A stretch of 24,388 bases of DNA from an uncultured Clostridia bacterium (GCA_946042285.1 CAMGDK010000009.1:1-24388); one strand, 5' to 3'; shown: positions 6,495-14,551, numbered from the stretch's first letter. Numbers and translations are program-made. Notes: generated by a model not told the origin, from the letters alone.

Positions 6495-7774
6495 TGAGGG
6501 AAATCAAATCTCCTAAACTAAACGAAAGATATTATGAGATAGAGCATAAGTCCGGATTAAAGATATTTGTAATGCCAAAGGAAAATTATTCATCGGCGTA
6601 TGCAGTATTCGGTACAAATTACGGCTCTATTGACACAAAATTTAAAAGGTCCGACAGTGACAGCTGGACTACCGTGCCGGAGGGTATAGCGCATTTCCTT
6701 GAGCATAAGCTTTTTGAAAGTGAGGACCTTGATGCATTTGCAAGATATGCAAAAACAGGTGCATCGGCTAATGCTTATACCTCGTTTGATAAGACCTGCT
6801 ATCTGTTTCAGTGCAGTGATAATTTCGACGCTTCGCTTGAGATTTTGCTCGATTTTGTTACTCACCCTTATTTCACAAAGGAAACTGTTGAAAAGGAGCA
6901 GGGTATAATCGGTCAGGAAATCACAATGTACTACGATGTCCCCGGCTGGATGAGCACATTTAATCTACTCAGGCTGCTTTATCACAATCATCCTGTTAGA
7001 ATTGATATTGCAGGCACAGTTGACTCTATTGCACAAATTACAGACAAGCTTCTTTACGATTGCTACAACACATTCTACAATTTGCACAATATGGTGCTTG
7101 CAGTAGTCGGTAATGTAACACCGCAGCAGGTGCTTGATGTCTGTGACAAAATGCTTGAGAAGGCACCCGAGCTTCAAATAGAGCGTTCATTTGACGACGA
7201 GCCACGCGACATTTGCGGCACATATTCCGAATACAATCTTGCTATGAGCATGCCTGTATTCTCATTTGGATATAAAGAGGAATGTGAAAAGCCGATTCAG
7301 GATATAAGGAAGATTATCGAGGTTAATATCCTGCTTGAAATTCTTGCAGGCAAAACCTCAAAGCTATATAACGATTTGTTTGAAAAGGGACTTATCAATT
7401 CAAGCTTTTCAAAGGAATACTTTATCGGCTACGGCTATGAGGCAGTTATGTTTGACGGCGAAAGCGTTGATCCGAGTGCAGTTTGCGACGCGATTAAGCA
7501 GGAGGTTAAAAGGCTTAAGGCGCACGGCATTACCGACGAGCAGTTCGAGGCGGTACGCCGTTTGATGTATGGCAGAGAGATTATGGAGTACAACGACATT
7601 GATTCACTTGCAAATGGATTTGTAAGCGCTCATTTCGGCGGCTATTCCATATTTGACTCTATTGAAATTTTTAAGTCGGTTACAAAAAAGGACATTGAAA
7701 GCAGACTTGAAAAAATGCTTGATGAAAGGTACAGTGCATTGTCAGTTGTTAAGGATAAGCACAAGGAAGAGTAA
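6491..7774 (+). CDS. Zinc peptidase of family M16 (YmfH-like)
   Basis: A 427-aa metallopeptidase, the catalytic partner of the preceding gene. The inverted zinc motif is intact: H68-F-L-E71-H72, with E143 in GQEITMYYD placed about 71 residues later, as expected for the third zinc ligand. The C-terminal lobe keeps the KTSKLYNDLFEKGLIN region. No signal peptide is present, so it acts in the cytosol on peptides or small proteins. It resembles YmfH, paired with YmfF. Translation is coupled through a 4-nt overlap; lgt starts directly after its stop codon. The first two codons are both ATG and either may start. Confidence 0.9.
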   Translation: MMREIKSPKLNERYYEIEHKSGLKIFVMPKENYSSAYAVFGTNYGSIDTKFKRSDSDSWTTVPEGIAHFLEHKLFESEDLDAFARYAKTGASANAYTSFDKTCYLFQCSDNFDASLEILLDFVTHPYFTKETVEKEQGIIGQEITMYYDVPGWMSTFNLLRLLYHNHPVRIDIAGTVDSIAQITDKLLYDCYNTFYNLHNMVLAVVGNVTPQQVLDVCDKMLEKAPELQIERSFDDEPRDICGTYSEYNLAMSMPVFSFGYKEECEKPIQDIRKIIEVNILLEILAGKTSKLYNDLFEKGLINSSFSKEYFIGYGYEAVMFDGESVDPSAVCDAIKQEVKRLKAHGITDEQFEAVRRLMYGREIMEYNDIDSLANGFVSAHFGGYSIFDSIEIFKSVTKKDIESRLEKMLDERYSALSVVKDKHKEE

Positions 7775-8779
7775 ATGAGTAACTATACAAGAGTGTATTT
7801 TGAGGGCTTGGGCATTGATTTCGATTTGCCGTCGGTAGCCTTTTCAATCGGTAGCTACGATATTCATTGGTATGGCATTATAATCGCGTTCGGCTTTGCG
7901 CTTGCAGTGCTTTACGGCGGCAGAATGGCATATAAATGGAAGATGAGCCTTGACGGCATGACGGATGTTCTTCTTTGGGGAACGATTTTCGGCATAGTGT
8001 GTGCAAGGGCGTATTATGTAATATTTGAATGGTCGTATTATAAAGACCACCTTGCCGAAATTCCGCAGATATGGAATGGCGGCATTGCGATTTACGGTGG
8101 AATTATCGGCGCACTCATCGGTGCTTATATAGGATGCAGGGTTGGCAAGATTGATTTTAGGAACCTGCTCGACCTCGGTGCGCTCGGTCTTTTAATCGGA
8201 CAAGGCATAGGCAGATGGGGTAACTTCTTTAACCAAGAGGCATTCGGTGTCAACACAACAACTGCTCCGTTTAGAATGTGGAGCCTGAAAATTCATGACA
8301 CACTTGCCGCATCGGCAGATATGCTTGCCGCAAAGGGAATAGAGGTTGATCCGAGTCAGCCTGTTCATCCAACATTCCTTTATGAGAGCGTGTGGTGTAT
8401 TCTCGGATTTTTCATTCTCAACTATGTTGTTCAAAAGAAGAGAACTTATAAGAGTGAGGTGTTTTTCCTTTACGGCGTATGGTACGGACTTGAAAGAATG
8501 GTTGTCGAGGGATTGAGAACCGACTCGCTTTATATCGGCAGCACAAATATCAGAGTCAGTCAGCTTTTATCGGCAGTAATCGTTGTCGCCTTTGCAGCTT
8601 GCCATATCATAAACAGTGTTAAGGCAAGAGCAGGCAAGCTGCCGAAAAGACTTCAAATAGTACCTGTTGCCGATACCGTGATAATTGATGACGATGAACA
8701 GGGAATTGAGATTGACGAAAAAGAAGCTGTTACAGCAGATGAAATAACGGAGGACAAGGAAAATGTCGCAGATAATTGA
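7775..8779 (+). CDS. lgt: Prolipoprotein diacylglyceryl transferase
   Basis: Lgt transfers a diacylglyceryl group from phosphatidylglycerol to the lipobox cysteine of prolipoproteins in the cytoplasmic membrane, the first step in lipoprotein maturation. The 334-aa protein has about seven hydrophobic segments. The Lgt signature GRWGNFFNQEAFG lies near residues 144-156, preceded by GGIAIYGGIIGALIG and followed by HPTFLYES and ERMVVEGLRTDSL. After the last membrane segment comes an unusual acidic tail of about 45 residues (IDDDEQGIEIDEKE) that typical Lgt proteins lack. The last 17 nt overlap the start of folD, and the tail codons contain the folD ribosome site. The ATG directly follows the TAA of the M16 gene. 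Confidence 0.95.
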   Translation: MSNYTRVYFEGLGIDFDLPSVAFSIGSYDIHWYGIIIAFGFALAVLYGGRMAYKWKMSLDGMTDVLLWGTIFGIVCARAYYVIFEWSYYKDHLAEIPQIWNGGIAIYGGIIGALIGAYIGCRVGKIDFRNLLDLGALGLLIGQGIGRWGNFFNQEAFGVNTTTAPFRMWSLKIHDTLAASADMLAAKGIEVDPSQPVHPTFLYESVWCILGFFILNYVVQKKRTYKSEVFFLYGVWYGLERMVVEGLRTDSLYIGSTNIRVSQLLSAVIVVAFAACHIINSVKARAGKLPKRLQIVPVADTVIIDDDEQGIEIDEKEAVTADEITEDKENVADN

Positions 8780-9617
8780 TGGTAAGCTTGTTTCAAGGCA
8801 GGTCAAGGAAAGAGTAGCAGGTGAAGTGTCACAGCTTAAGGAAAAGGGTGTAACACCGGGACTTGCAGTTATTATTGTCGGTGAAGATCCTGCATCTCAG
8901 GTTTATGTCAGAAATAAGGAAAAGGCATGCGAGGAGGTCGGTTTTTACAGTGAAAAATTCGCTCTTCCTGCCGACACAACTCAAGAGGAGCTCAACGCTC
9001 TTATCATGGAACTTAATGAGCGTAAGGATATTAACGGTATTCTTTGTCAGCTTCCGCTTCCAAAGCATCTTGACGATAAGGAGGTTATCAATCTTATCGA
9101 TCCAATCAAGGATGTCGATGCATTTCATCCTGTAAATGTAGGCGCAATCATGATCGGTGATTATAATTTTCTTCCTTGCACACCTGCAGGTGTGATGGAG
9201 CTTATTCATTCAACAGGCGTTGATGTTGCAGGCAAAAAGGCTGTCGTAATCGGCAGAAGCAATATTGTAGGCAAGCCAATGGCTATGCTTCTTCTCCACG
9301 AGAATGCGACGGTTGAAATTGCTCATTCTAAAACAGTTGATCTTTCATCGGTAGCAAGCAGTGCGGATATACTTGTTGCCGCTGTCGGAAGAGCAAGGTT
9401 TGTTACTCCCGACATGGTTAAGGACGGTGCCGTTGTTATTGATGTCGGTATGAACAGAGATGAAAATGGCAAGCTTTGCGGAGATGTTGATTATGAGGCA
9501 GTTAAGGAAAAATGCTCATATATCACTCCCGTGCCGGGCGGTGTAGGTCCTATGACAATAGCAATGCTCATGCAAAACACACTCACCGCTGCAAAAATTC
9601 AAAATGATATGATGTAA
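8763..9617 (+). CDS. folD: Methylene-THF dehydrogenase/cyclohydrolase
   Basis: FolD interconverts 5,10-methylene-THF, methenyl-THF and 10-formyl-THF, supplying one-carbon units for purines, thymidylate and formyl-Met, and serving the acetogenic methyl branch in some Clostridia. The 284-aa length is normal. Catalytic Y48-VRN-K52 matches the family YxxxK site. Other signatures are GILCQLPLPKHLD, DVDAFHP, PCTPAG, the dinucleotide loop VIGRSNIVGKPMA, and the C-terminal VPGGVGPMTIAMLMQNT. All key residues look intact. Its ATG lies inside the end of lgt, with GGAGG about 8 nt upstream. It is the last gene of the operon and ends at a strong terminator. Confidence 0.97.
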   Translation: MSQIIDGKLVSRQVKERVAGEVSQLKEKGVTPGLAVIIVGEDPASQVYVRNKEKACEEVGFYSEKFALPADTTQEELNALIMELNERKDINGILCQLPLPKHLDDKEVINLIDPIKDVDAFHPVNVGAIMIGDYNFLPCTPAGVMELIHSTGVDVAGKKAVVIGRSNIVGKPMAMLLLHENATVEIAHSKTVDLSSVASSADILVAAVGRARFVTPDMVKDGAVVIDVGMNRDENGKLCGDVDYEAVKEKCSYITPVPGGVGPMTIAMLMQNTLTAAKIQNDMM

Positions 9618-9622
9618 CAAAA

Positions 9623-9650
9623 ACACCCTTGGGCGTATTCCCAAGGGTGT
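9623..9650. terminator. Bidirectional terminator
   Basis: A perfect 11-bp stem (9623-9633 with 9640-9650) with loop CGTATT. On minus it is followed by TTTTTG; on plus by AATTATTTAT. It separates convergent folD and the metallophosphoesterase. Confidence 0.9.
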
Positions 9651-9656
9651 AATTAT

Positions 9657-10748
9657 TTATCCGAAAAAGAATAGTATAAGTATTGTGATTATTGCGACAG
9701 CACCAAGGCAGGCAAAAAATTTGATTGCTCTGTTAATGGCATCAAACATATTCGTAGGCATGATTTGAAACAGTGCATATTGAATCGGCTCCTTAACCTT
9801 GTTGCCGACAAGATTTTTAAATCTTAAATCGTATGTTTCAAAGCTTGAGTCCTTACGCAGCTCGATAATTCTGACTCCTCTGTCCTTGCCCGGACCGTAA
9901 ACATGAAAGCCTGCACCCTGCGTATATCCAAGGTCGATACCGTCAACCTTGCCGTTAAAGGAGTTGTTGTGGTCGTGACCGAAGTAAACGCCGACTACAT
10001 CACCCTTCTCCTTGAACGCCTCAAACTCACCGCTGTTTTCCTGAGGCTCGGCAGGGGACTCCTTCATAAATCCGCCCTTGTTAACCCTGTCCTGATTAAG
10101 CACATAGAATTTATTTGCGTGATTTCTAAAGCCTCTTACCGATTTTTTTGTACCCTTTTTAACCTCAATTAAAAGCTCAAATATTTCGCAAAGAGGTATA
10201 TGCTGAATTACTATTGACGGAATTACCTTGCCGTACTCGTTTTCATATCTGTCACGAACACCTTTGTACCAATCAATTTGATTTTGATGCACACAGTCAT
10301 AGCCGTAGTCAAGGCTTGTATTACTGTCGATGAGATATAAAAGAAAAGCAGGCTCGTCACCGTTTTTGATCTCGATAACATGATTTGCACAGCCGTCAAT
10401 GTCCTTTGCGCTTTCACCGATGAAGCCGTCAAGCTCCTTATATATTTCAAATTGCTCGTCATTAGATAATCCAACCTGCCTGTCGTGATTACCAAAGCAA
10501 ACAGTGAACGGAATATTTCTGTCTCTGACAGGTCTTGTCAATTCGGATAAAACTCTTTTAACCTCTTCTCTGTTACCCTTGAAGCTGCTTTTTTTCCAAA
10601 TTTGGTCGCCGGAATAAACGACTAAATCGGGATTTTCCCTCTCAAGTGCGGCTGTAATCAGGTCGATAGTGTCAGGGCTGACTCTTTTACCCTCTTGAGT
10701 GTCTGCGATTTGCATTATCTTAAATGTGTCATTTTTAAAGCTTAACAT
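9657..10748 (-). CDS. Tail-anchored metallophosphoesterase
   Basis: A 363-aa calcineurin-like phosphoesterase of unknown substrate. Motifs are D16-T-Q18 (Gln where most family members have His), SGDQ near residue 46, GNHD, IQHIPL and GHDH. There is no N-terminal signal peptide, but residues about 343-363 form one hydrophobic C-terminal segment (FFACLGAVAIITILILFFFG), so the catalytic domain should face the cytosol as a tail-anchored protein. The closest fold group I can suggest is the purple-acid-phosphatase-like phosphohydrolases. It is a single gene on the minus strand. GAGGTG lies about 10 nt before the ATG. Confidence 0.83.
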   Translation of the reverse strand: MLSFKNDTFKIMQIADTQEGKRVSPDTIDLITAALERENPDLVVYSGDQIWKKSSFKGNREEVKRVLSELTRPVRDRNIPFTVCFGNHDRQVGLSNDEQFEIYKELDGFIGESAKDIDGCANHVIEIKNGDEPAFLLYLIDSNTSLDYGYDCVHQNQIDWYKGVRDRYENEYGKVIPSIVIQHIPLCEIFELLIEVKKGTKKSVRGFRNHANKFYVLNQDRVNKGGFMKESPAEPQENSGEFEAFKEKGDVVGVYFGHDHNNSFNGKVDGIDLGYTQGAGFHVYGPGKDRGVRIIELRKDSSFETYDLRFKNLVGNKVKEPIQYALFQIMPTNMFDAINRAIKFFACLGAVAIITILILFFFG

Positions 10749-10773
10749 AGATTATTGTCACCTCGCTAAAAAG

Positions 10774-10802
10774 ATATTACCACATAATCACCTTGACTGC
10801 AA
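10774..10802 (-). promoter_or_regulatory. Promoter of the metallophosphoesterase
   Basis: On the minus strand TTGCAG (10797-10802) is followed after exactly 17 nt by TAATAT (10774-10779). Its -35 shares 2 bp with the -35 of the tRNA promoter on the opposite strand. Confidence 0.6.
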
Positions 10803-10821
10803 CTTGAATTATGATTATAAT
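10793..10821 (+). promoter_or_regulatory. Strong promoter of tRNA-Arg
   Basis: TTGACT (10793-10798), a 17-nt spacer, then TATAAT (10816-10821). Transcription should start near 10828, about 11 nt before the mature tRNA 5' end. Confidence 0.85.
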
Positions 10822-10838
10822 AAGTATATTATTTGTTC

Positions 10839-10914
10839 CCGCCTGTAGCATAATGGCTAATGCATCAGATTCCGATTCTGAAGATTGCAGGTTCAAGTCC
10901 TGTCAGGCGGACCA
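10839..10914 (+). tRNA. tRNA-Arg (anticodon CCG)
   Basis: A complete 76-nt cloverleaf with encoded CCA. Acceptor CCGCCTG (10839-10845) pairs with CAGGCGG (10904-10910); the discriminator is A. The D stem GCAT/ATGC closes on AATGGCTA. The anticodon stem TCAGA/TCTGA frames TTCCGAT, placing anticodon CCG at 10872-10874, which reads CGG. The T stem GCAGG/CCTGT (one G-U pair) frames TTCAAGT. No terminator follows: the HAD gene starts 34 nt after the CCA, so the transcript probably continues into it. Confidence 0.97.
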
Positions 10915-10948
10915 TTTTGTACGGGGTTTTCGGCGCTTGCGAGGAATT

Positions 10949-11596
10949 ATGAAATATAAATATATTATTTGGGATTGGAACGGCACACTGCTTGACGATG
11001 TTCAAATCAGCATTGACGCCATGAACGAAATGCTTGAGCAAAGGGGATATTCGAAGCGTATAGATTATAGTCTTTACAGAGAAATCTTTTGCTTTCCCAT
11101 AATTGAATACTACAATAAAATAGGCTTTGATTTTTCAAGGCATCCGTTTGACGGGCTTGCACAGCAGTTTATATCAAATTATTCGCCGAAGCAGTCAGAC
11201 GCCGTTTTATATGACGACGCAAAAAAAGCACTTGTGCTTGCTGATGAGAGCGGCTTTTCGCAGGCTGTTATCTCTGTTTGCGAAAGGGAAAGGCTTTTCA
11301 CGCAGATAAATCCCTTCGGTATTGAAGGCTATTTCACAAGTGTTTTAGGAACACAGGACAATTATGCAGTCAGCAAGATTGATCTTGCAAAGGGCTGGCT
11401 TGAAAGCAATGCGATTTCACCAAATGATGTTGTGTTTATCGGTGACACAAATCATGACTTTGAGGTGGCGCAGTCGGTTAGCTGTGATTGTGTTTTGGTT
11501 TCAAGAGGTCATCAGTCAAAGCAGGTGCTTAAAAAAACAGGTGCACGCATTTTTGACAATGTATTAAATGCGGTTTCATATTTAGCTTCTTTATAA
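10949..11596 (+). CDS. HAD-family phosphatase-like protein
   Basis: A 215-aa haloacid-dehalogenase hydrolase with a helical cap, similar in shape to phosphoglycolate phosphatase (Gph). Motif I reads DWNGT: nucleophile D9 is present, but the +2 position is Asn11 rather than the usual Asp. The cap spans roughly residues 18-85. Motif II is AVISVCE, a lysine lies in SKIDLAKG, and motif IV is VFIGDTNHDFEVA with the metal-binding aspartates. The N11 variant occurs in a subset of Gph-like proteins and may alter or slow the acid/base step; the substrate is unknown. The start is the ATG after GAGGAATT; in-frame codons further upstream lie inside the tRNA gene and were rejected. Spacing from GAGG to ATG is short (4 nt). 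Confidence 0.83.
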   Translation: MKYKYIIWDWNGTLLDDVQISIDAMNEMLEQRGYSKRIDYSLYREIFCFPIIEYYNKIGFDFSRHPFDGLAQQFISNYSPKQSDAVLYDDAKKALVLADESGFSQAVISVCERERLFTQINPFGIEGYFTSVLGTQDNYAVSKIDLAKGWLESNAISPNDVVFIGDTNHDFEVAQSVSCDCVLVSRGHQSKQVLKKTGARIFDNVLNAVSYLASL

Positions 11597-11613
11597 AATA
11601 GCAATTTTATCGG

Positions 11614-11642
11614 TTGAGTTTTGAATACTATTGTGATAGAAT
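11614..11642 (+). promoter_or_regulatory. Sigma-A promoter, GH20-M28 operon
   Basis: TTGAGT (11614-11619), a 17-nt spacer and TAGAAT (11637-11642), with TG upstream of the -10 (extended). The TSS near 11649 lies after the in-frame TTG at 11614, so that codon cannot be the start. Confidence 0.8.
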
Positions 11643-11662
11643 AGCAGCATTGAAGATAAAAC

Positions 11663-11667
11663 AGGAG
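11663..11667 (+). promoter_or_regulatory. RBS deciding the GH20 start
   Basis: AGGAG lies 6 nt before the ATG at 11674 and selects it over earlier in-frame codons. Confidence 0.8.
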
Positions 11668-11673
11668 AGAATT

Positions 11674-13239
11674 ATGGTTAACTTAATACCGCTTCCAAAG
11701 GAATATAAAGCCCTTGACGGTTATTGCAAAATCAGCACAGACAGTAAAATTTCTTCACAAATTGATTTGCCGCTTGTTGCATCAATGCTTGATGATAACG
11801 GCGAAATCAAGGTGATTAAGGACGATAGTCTGCAAAAGGAGCAGTACACTCTTGATGTAAGCAAAAACGGTATTACCATTAAAGCGTCGTGCAACATCGG
11901 AGCATATTATGCCTTGCAGTCATTAAGGCAGCTGAGCAAGGTTGAGCTTGGCTCAAATAAGGTGGCGTGCTGTTCAATTAAGGATGAGCCTCGTTACAGC
12001 TGGAGAGGCTTGCAGCTCGATGTCAGCAGGCATTTCTTCAGTAAGGATGAAATAAAGCGTCTGCTTGACATGATGCACATGATGAAGCTAAATGTTTTTC
12101 ATTGGCATCTTACAGATGATCAGGGCTGGAGAATTGAGATTAAAAAATACCCGCTTCTTACAGAAATCGGCTCTGTTCGTAATTGCACCCAGATTAACGG
12201 CTGGCGCTCAACCGATATTGTTCAGGGCGAGCATTCGGGCTACTACACTCAAGAGGACATTAAGGAAATTGTTGCATACGCAGCGAACAGGGGTATTTCC
12301 ATTGTTCCGGAAATTGATTTTCCCGCTCACTGCGCTGCCGCAATCGCAGCATATCCGTGGCTTGCATGCCGTGAGATTGATTGCGAGGTCCCCGGTTATT
12401 TTGGCGGCATAATTCCCGAAAAGATTTATAATATCAAGGATTGGAACAGACCTATTTGCCTTGGCAATGACAGGGTAATTGAGTTTGTAAAGGATATTAT
12501 CGACGAGGTTTGCGAGCTGTTTCCGATGCCGTATTATCACATCGGCGGTGACGAAACCGATAAGCGCGAATGGTCAAAATGCCCAAAATGTCAAAGGCGT
12601 ATTGAGGAGAATAATCTCGGTAACACGGATAATCTTCAGGGTTGGTTTAATAATGAGCTTCTTGCTTATTTAAAGTCAAAGGGCAAGAGTATTATCGGCT
12701 GGAACGATATTTTGAGTGCAGGTAATCTTGATGATTCAATAGTTGTTCAGTATTGGACACCGCAGCGCGACAAAAAGGCTGAGGCTTATGCAAAAAACGG
12801 CGGAAGAATGATTCTTTCAAATCATCAGTCGTTCTATTTTGATATGACCTATGCACAGTATCCACTCAAGAATACATACAACTATAAGCCCGAAAGATTT
12901 CGAATTGCACCGTCAGGCAACATACTCGGTGTTGAGGGCGAGCTTTGGACCGAATGGATTGACGGCAAGGAAAAGCTTGAGCTTAACACATATCCGAGAA
13001 TGCAGGCGCTTGCCGATAACGCATGGTCAAGCGGTGAGAAAAATCTTCATGATTTCTATGCTCGACTTAAGGACTTTAAGCCGTTTTTTGATTATTTCGG
13101 AATAGGATATGCCGTTGATAAGGTTGCAAGGGCGAGCAATCCTGTTTTAAGAATAATAAATAATAAGAAATTTTATGTCGGCGATACTCATGCTGAGGTA
13201 AAGCTGAATAATAAATTAAAATCACAAGGAGAAAAATAA
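11674..13239 (+). CDS. Beta-N-acetylhexosaminidase, GH20
   Basis: A 521-aa glycoside hydrolase that removes terminal beta-linked GlcNAc or GalNAc by substrate-assisted catalysis. The N-terminal part (about 1-100) is the GH20b-like domain. The catalytic barrel begins at SWRGLQLDVSRHFFS and includes FHWHLTDDQGWRIEI. The catalytic pair D293-E294 stands in YHIGGDETDK. WTEW near residue 428 belongs to the substrate pocket. There is no signal peptide, so it should work in the cytosol on imported oligosaccharides from mucin, host glycans or peptidoglycan. A strong promoter precedes it, and it is followed after 1 nt by the M28 peptidase, so the two are co-expressed. No transporter or PTS gene is in view to name the substrate. 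Confidence 0.93.
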   Translation: MVNLIPLPKEYKALDGYCKISTDSKISSQIDLPLVASMLDDNGEIKVIKDDSLQKEQYTLDVSKNGITIKASCNIGAYYALQSLRQLSKVELGSNKVACCSIKDEPRYSWRGLQLDVSRHFFSKDEIKRLLDMMHMMKLNVFHWHLTDDQGWRIEIKKYPLLTEIGSVRNCTQINGWRSTDIVQGEHSGYYTQEDIKEIVAYAANRGISIVPEIDFPAHCAAAIAAYPWLACREIDCEVPGYFGGIIPEKIYNIKDWNRPICLGNDRVIEFVKDIIDEVCELFPMPYYHIGGDETDKREWSKCPKCQRRIEENNLGNTDNLQGWFNNELLAYLKSKGKSIIGWNDILSAGNLDDSIVVQYWTPQRDKKAEAYAKNGGRMILSNHQSFYFDMTYAQYPLKNTYNYKPERFRIAPSGNILGVEGELWTEWIDGKEKLELNTYPRMQALADNAWSSGEKNLHDFYARLKDFKPFFDYFGIGYAVDKVARASNPVLRIINNKKFYVGDTHAEVKLNNKLKSQGEK

Positions 13240-13240
13240 A

Positions 13241-14515
13241 GTGAAATTTGCAGATTTTCCACAATCGGTAATTGACGAAAATGTCGATTACACAGTCAAA
13301 GAGATTACAAATGTAATCAAAAAGTACGGCCCGAGAGAGTCAGGTAATGAAAATTGCCTTGCTGCCGAAAAGCACATCAAAAAAGAGATGGACACCTATT
13401 GCGACGAAACACGATTTGAGTCGTACAAGATGGCACCAAAGGCTTTCCTGCATTGGACAAAGCTTGTTTCTGCCGCTATCTTCCTTGCAGTTACAGTAAG
13501 TGCCGCACTCGTATTCACAAGCGTAATTACATTCTTCACAGCACAGTGCATCGTTGGCGGTGTTGTATTTGTAGGTCTTTTCATTACGGTAATGGAATTC
13601 CTCATGTACAAGCAGTTTATGGATGTCTTCTATAAAAAGGTTGAGGGCCATAACCTTCTCGGCGTAAGAAAGCCGAGAGGCGAGGTTAAGAGAAGAATTA
13701 TCATCAGCGGTCATATCGACGCTGCTTATGAGTGGAGACATATTCTCTACGGTAAGAAGGTTCCTCTTATGACAATTTGCATGGGAGGTACAATCGGCGG
13801 TGCAATTATTTCGTTTGTGCTTTCAATAGTTGCAATTATTGCTAATTTCGTTAACATGGGTGCATTCGGCAGCTTTATGTGCGATTACAGCTTCTATTTC
13901 CATTTCTTTACCGCACTTATGATGGTAACACTTTTCCTTTTCGTAGATTTTAAAACTATCTCACCGGGCGCTAACGACAATCTTACAGGTACCTATGCTG
14001 CTGCATGTGCACTTCGTATGCTTGACATGGCAGGTGTTGATTTTGAAAACACAGAGGTTTGTGCTATGATTACAGACGGTGAGGAGGCAGGCCTTCGCGG
14101 TTGTAAGCAGTGGGCAAAGGACCATTATGACGAGTACATGAACAGCGGTGTTGAAACAGCTATTCTTTGCGTTGACACACTTACAGACCTTGAATACCTC
14201 AATGTTTATAACAGAGATATGACAGGTACGGTTAAGCACAATCAAAAGTTCAGTCAGCTTGTTATGGATTCTGCTAAGGAAGCAGGTCACGACGACCTTA
14301 AGTTTGCCAATGTATTCTTTGGCTCATCGGATGCCGCTGCATTCACACAGGCAGGCATCACTGCAACATGCCTTGCAGCTATGGATCCGTCTCCGGCAGA
14401 TTATTATCATAACAGACGCGATAGCTACGACAGACTTGTTCCCGAAGCAATCAAAACAGGCTATGAGGTTATACTTTCGACAATATTTAATTTCGACGAA
14501 AACGGACTCGGCTGA
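13241..14515 (+). CDS. M28-family metallopeptidase with membrane insert
   Basis: A 424-aa di-zinc peptidase of the M28 type, with its ligands in order: H158-x-D160 (SGHIDAA), D246 (GANDN), E281-E282 (DGEEAG, general base and ligand), D312 (VDTLTD) and H390 (YYHNRRDS). Two hydrophobic segments precede the domain (about 70-118). A second pair (about 176-233) sits between D160 and D246, where ordinary M28 enzymes have a short loop. The active site is thus interrupted by a membrane hairpin, which would hold it at the membrane surface. The likely role is aminopeptidase; substrate and active-site side are unknown. The start is GTG, with AAGGAG about 8 nt upstream and 1 nt after the GH20 stop. Confidence 0.83.
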   Translation: MKFADFPQSVIDENVDYTVKEITNVIKKYGPRESGNENCLAAEKHIKKEMDTYCDETRFESYKMAPKAFLHWTKLVSAAIFLAVTVSAALVFTSVITFFTAQCIVGGVVFVGLFITVMEFLMYKQFMDVFYKKVEGHNLLGVRKPRGEVKRRIIISGHIDAAYEWRHILYGKKVPLMTICMGGTIGGAIISFVLSIVAIIANFVNMGAFGSFMCDYSFYFHFFTALMMVTLFLFVDFKTISPGANDNLTGTYAAACALRMLDMAGVDFENTEVCAMITDGEEAGLRGCKQWAKDHYDEYMNSGVETAILCVDTLTDLEYLNVYNRDMTGTVKHNQKFSQLVMDSAKEAGHDDLKFANVFFGSSDAAAFTQAGITATCLAAMDPSPADYYHNRRDSYDRLVPEAIKTGYEVILSTIFNFDENGLG

Positions 14516-14522
14516 TATTTGC

Positions 14523-14551
14523 TTGACACAATTATAAACAAGTGATAAAAT
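14523..14551 (+). promoter_or_regulatory. Consensus sigma-A promoter, secreted Fn3 gene
   Basis: TTGACA (14523-14528), a 17-nt spacer and TAAAAT (14546-14551): close to consensus. TSS near 14558. GAGAGG at 14585-14590 serves the ATG at 14599. Confidence 0.88.

Noticed and set aside
8829..9209. 126-codon minus-strand open frame inside folD
   Set aside because: It is antisense to conserved FolD motifs, has no promoter or ribosome site, and its translation is rich in Cys, Ile and Lys with no domain.
10811..10948. N-terminal extension of the HAD protein
   Set aside because: The extension is a translation of the tRNA promoter and the tRNA-Arg gene; the HAD fold begins at MKYKYIIWDWNGT.
11614..11673. 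N-terminal extension of the GH20 protein
   Set aside because: It runs through the promoter (TTGAGT-17-TAGAAT); AGGAG sits before the ATG at 11674.
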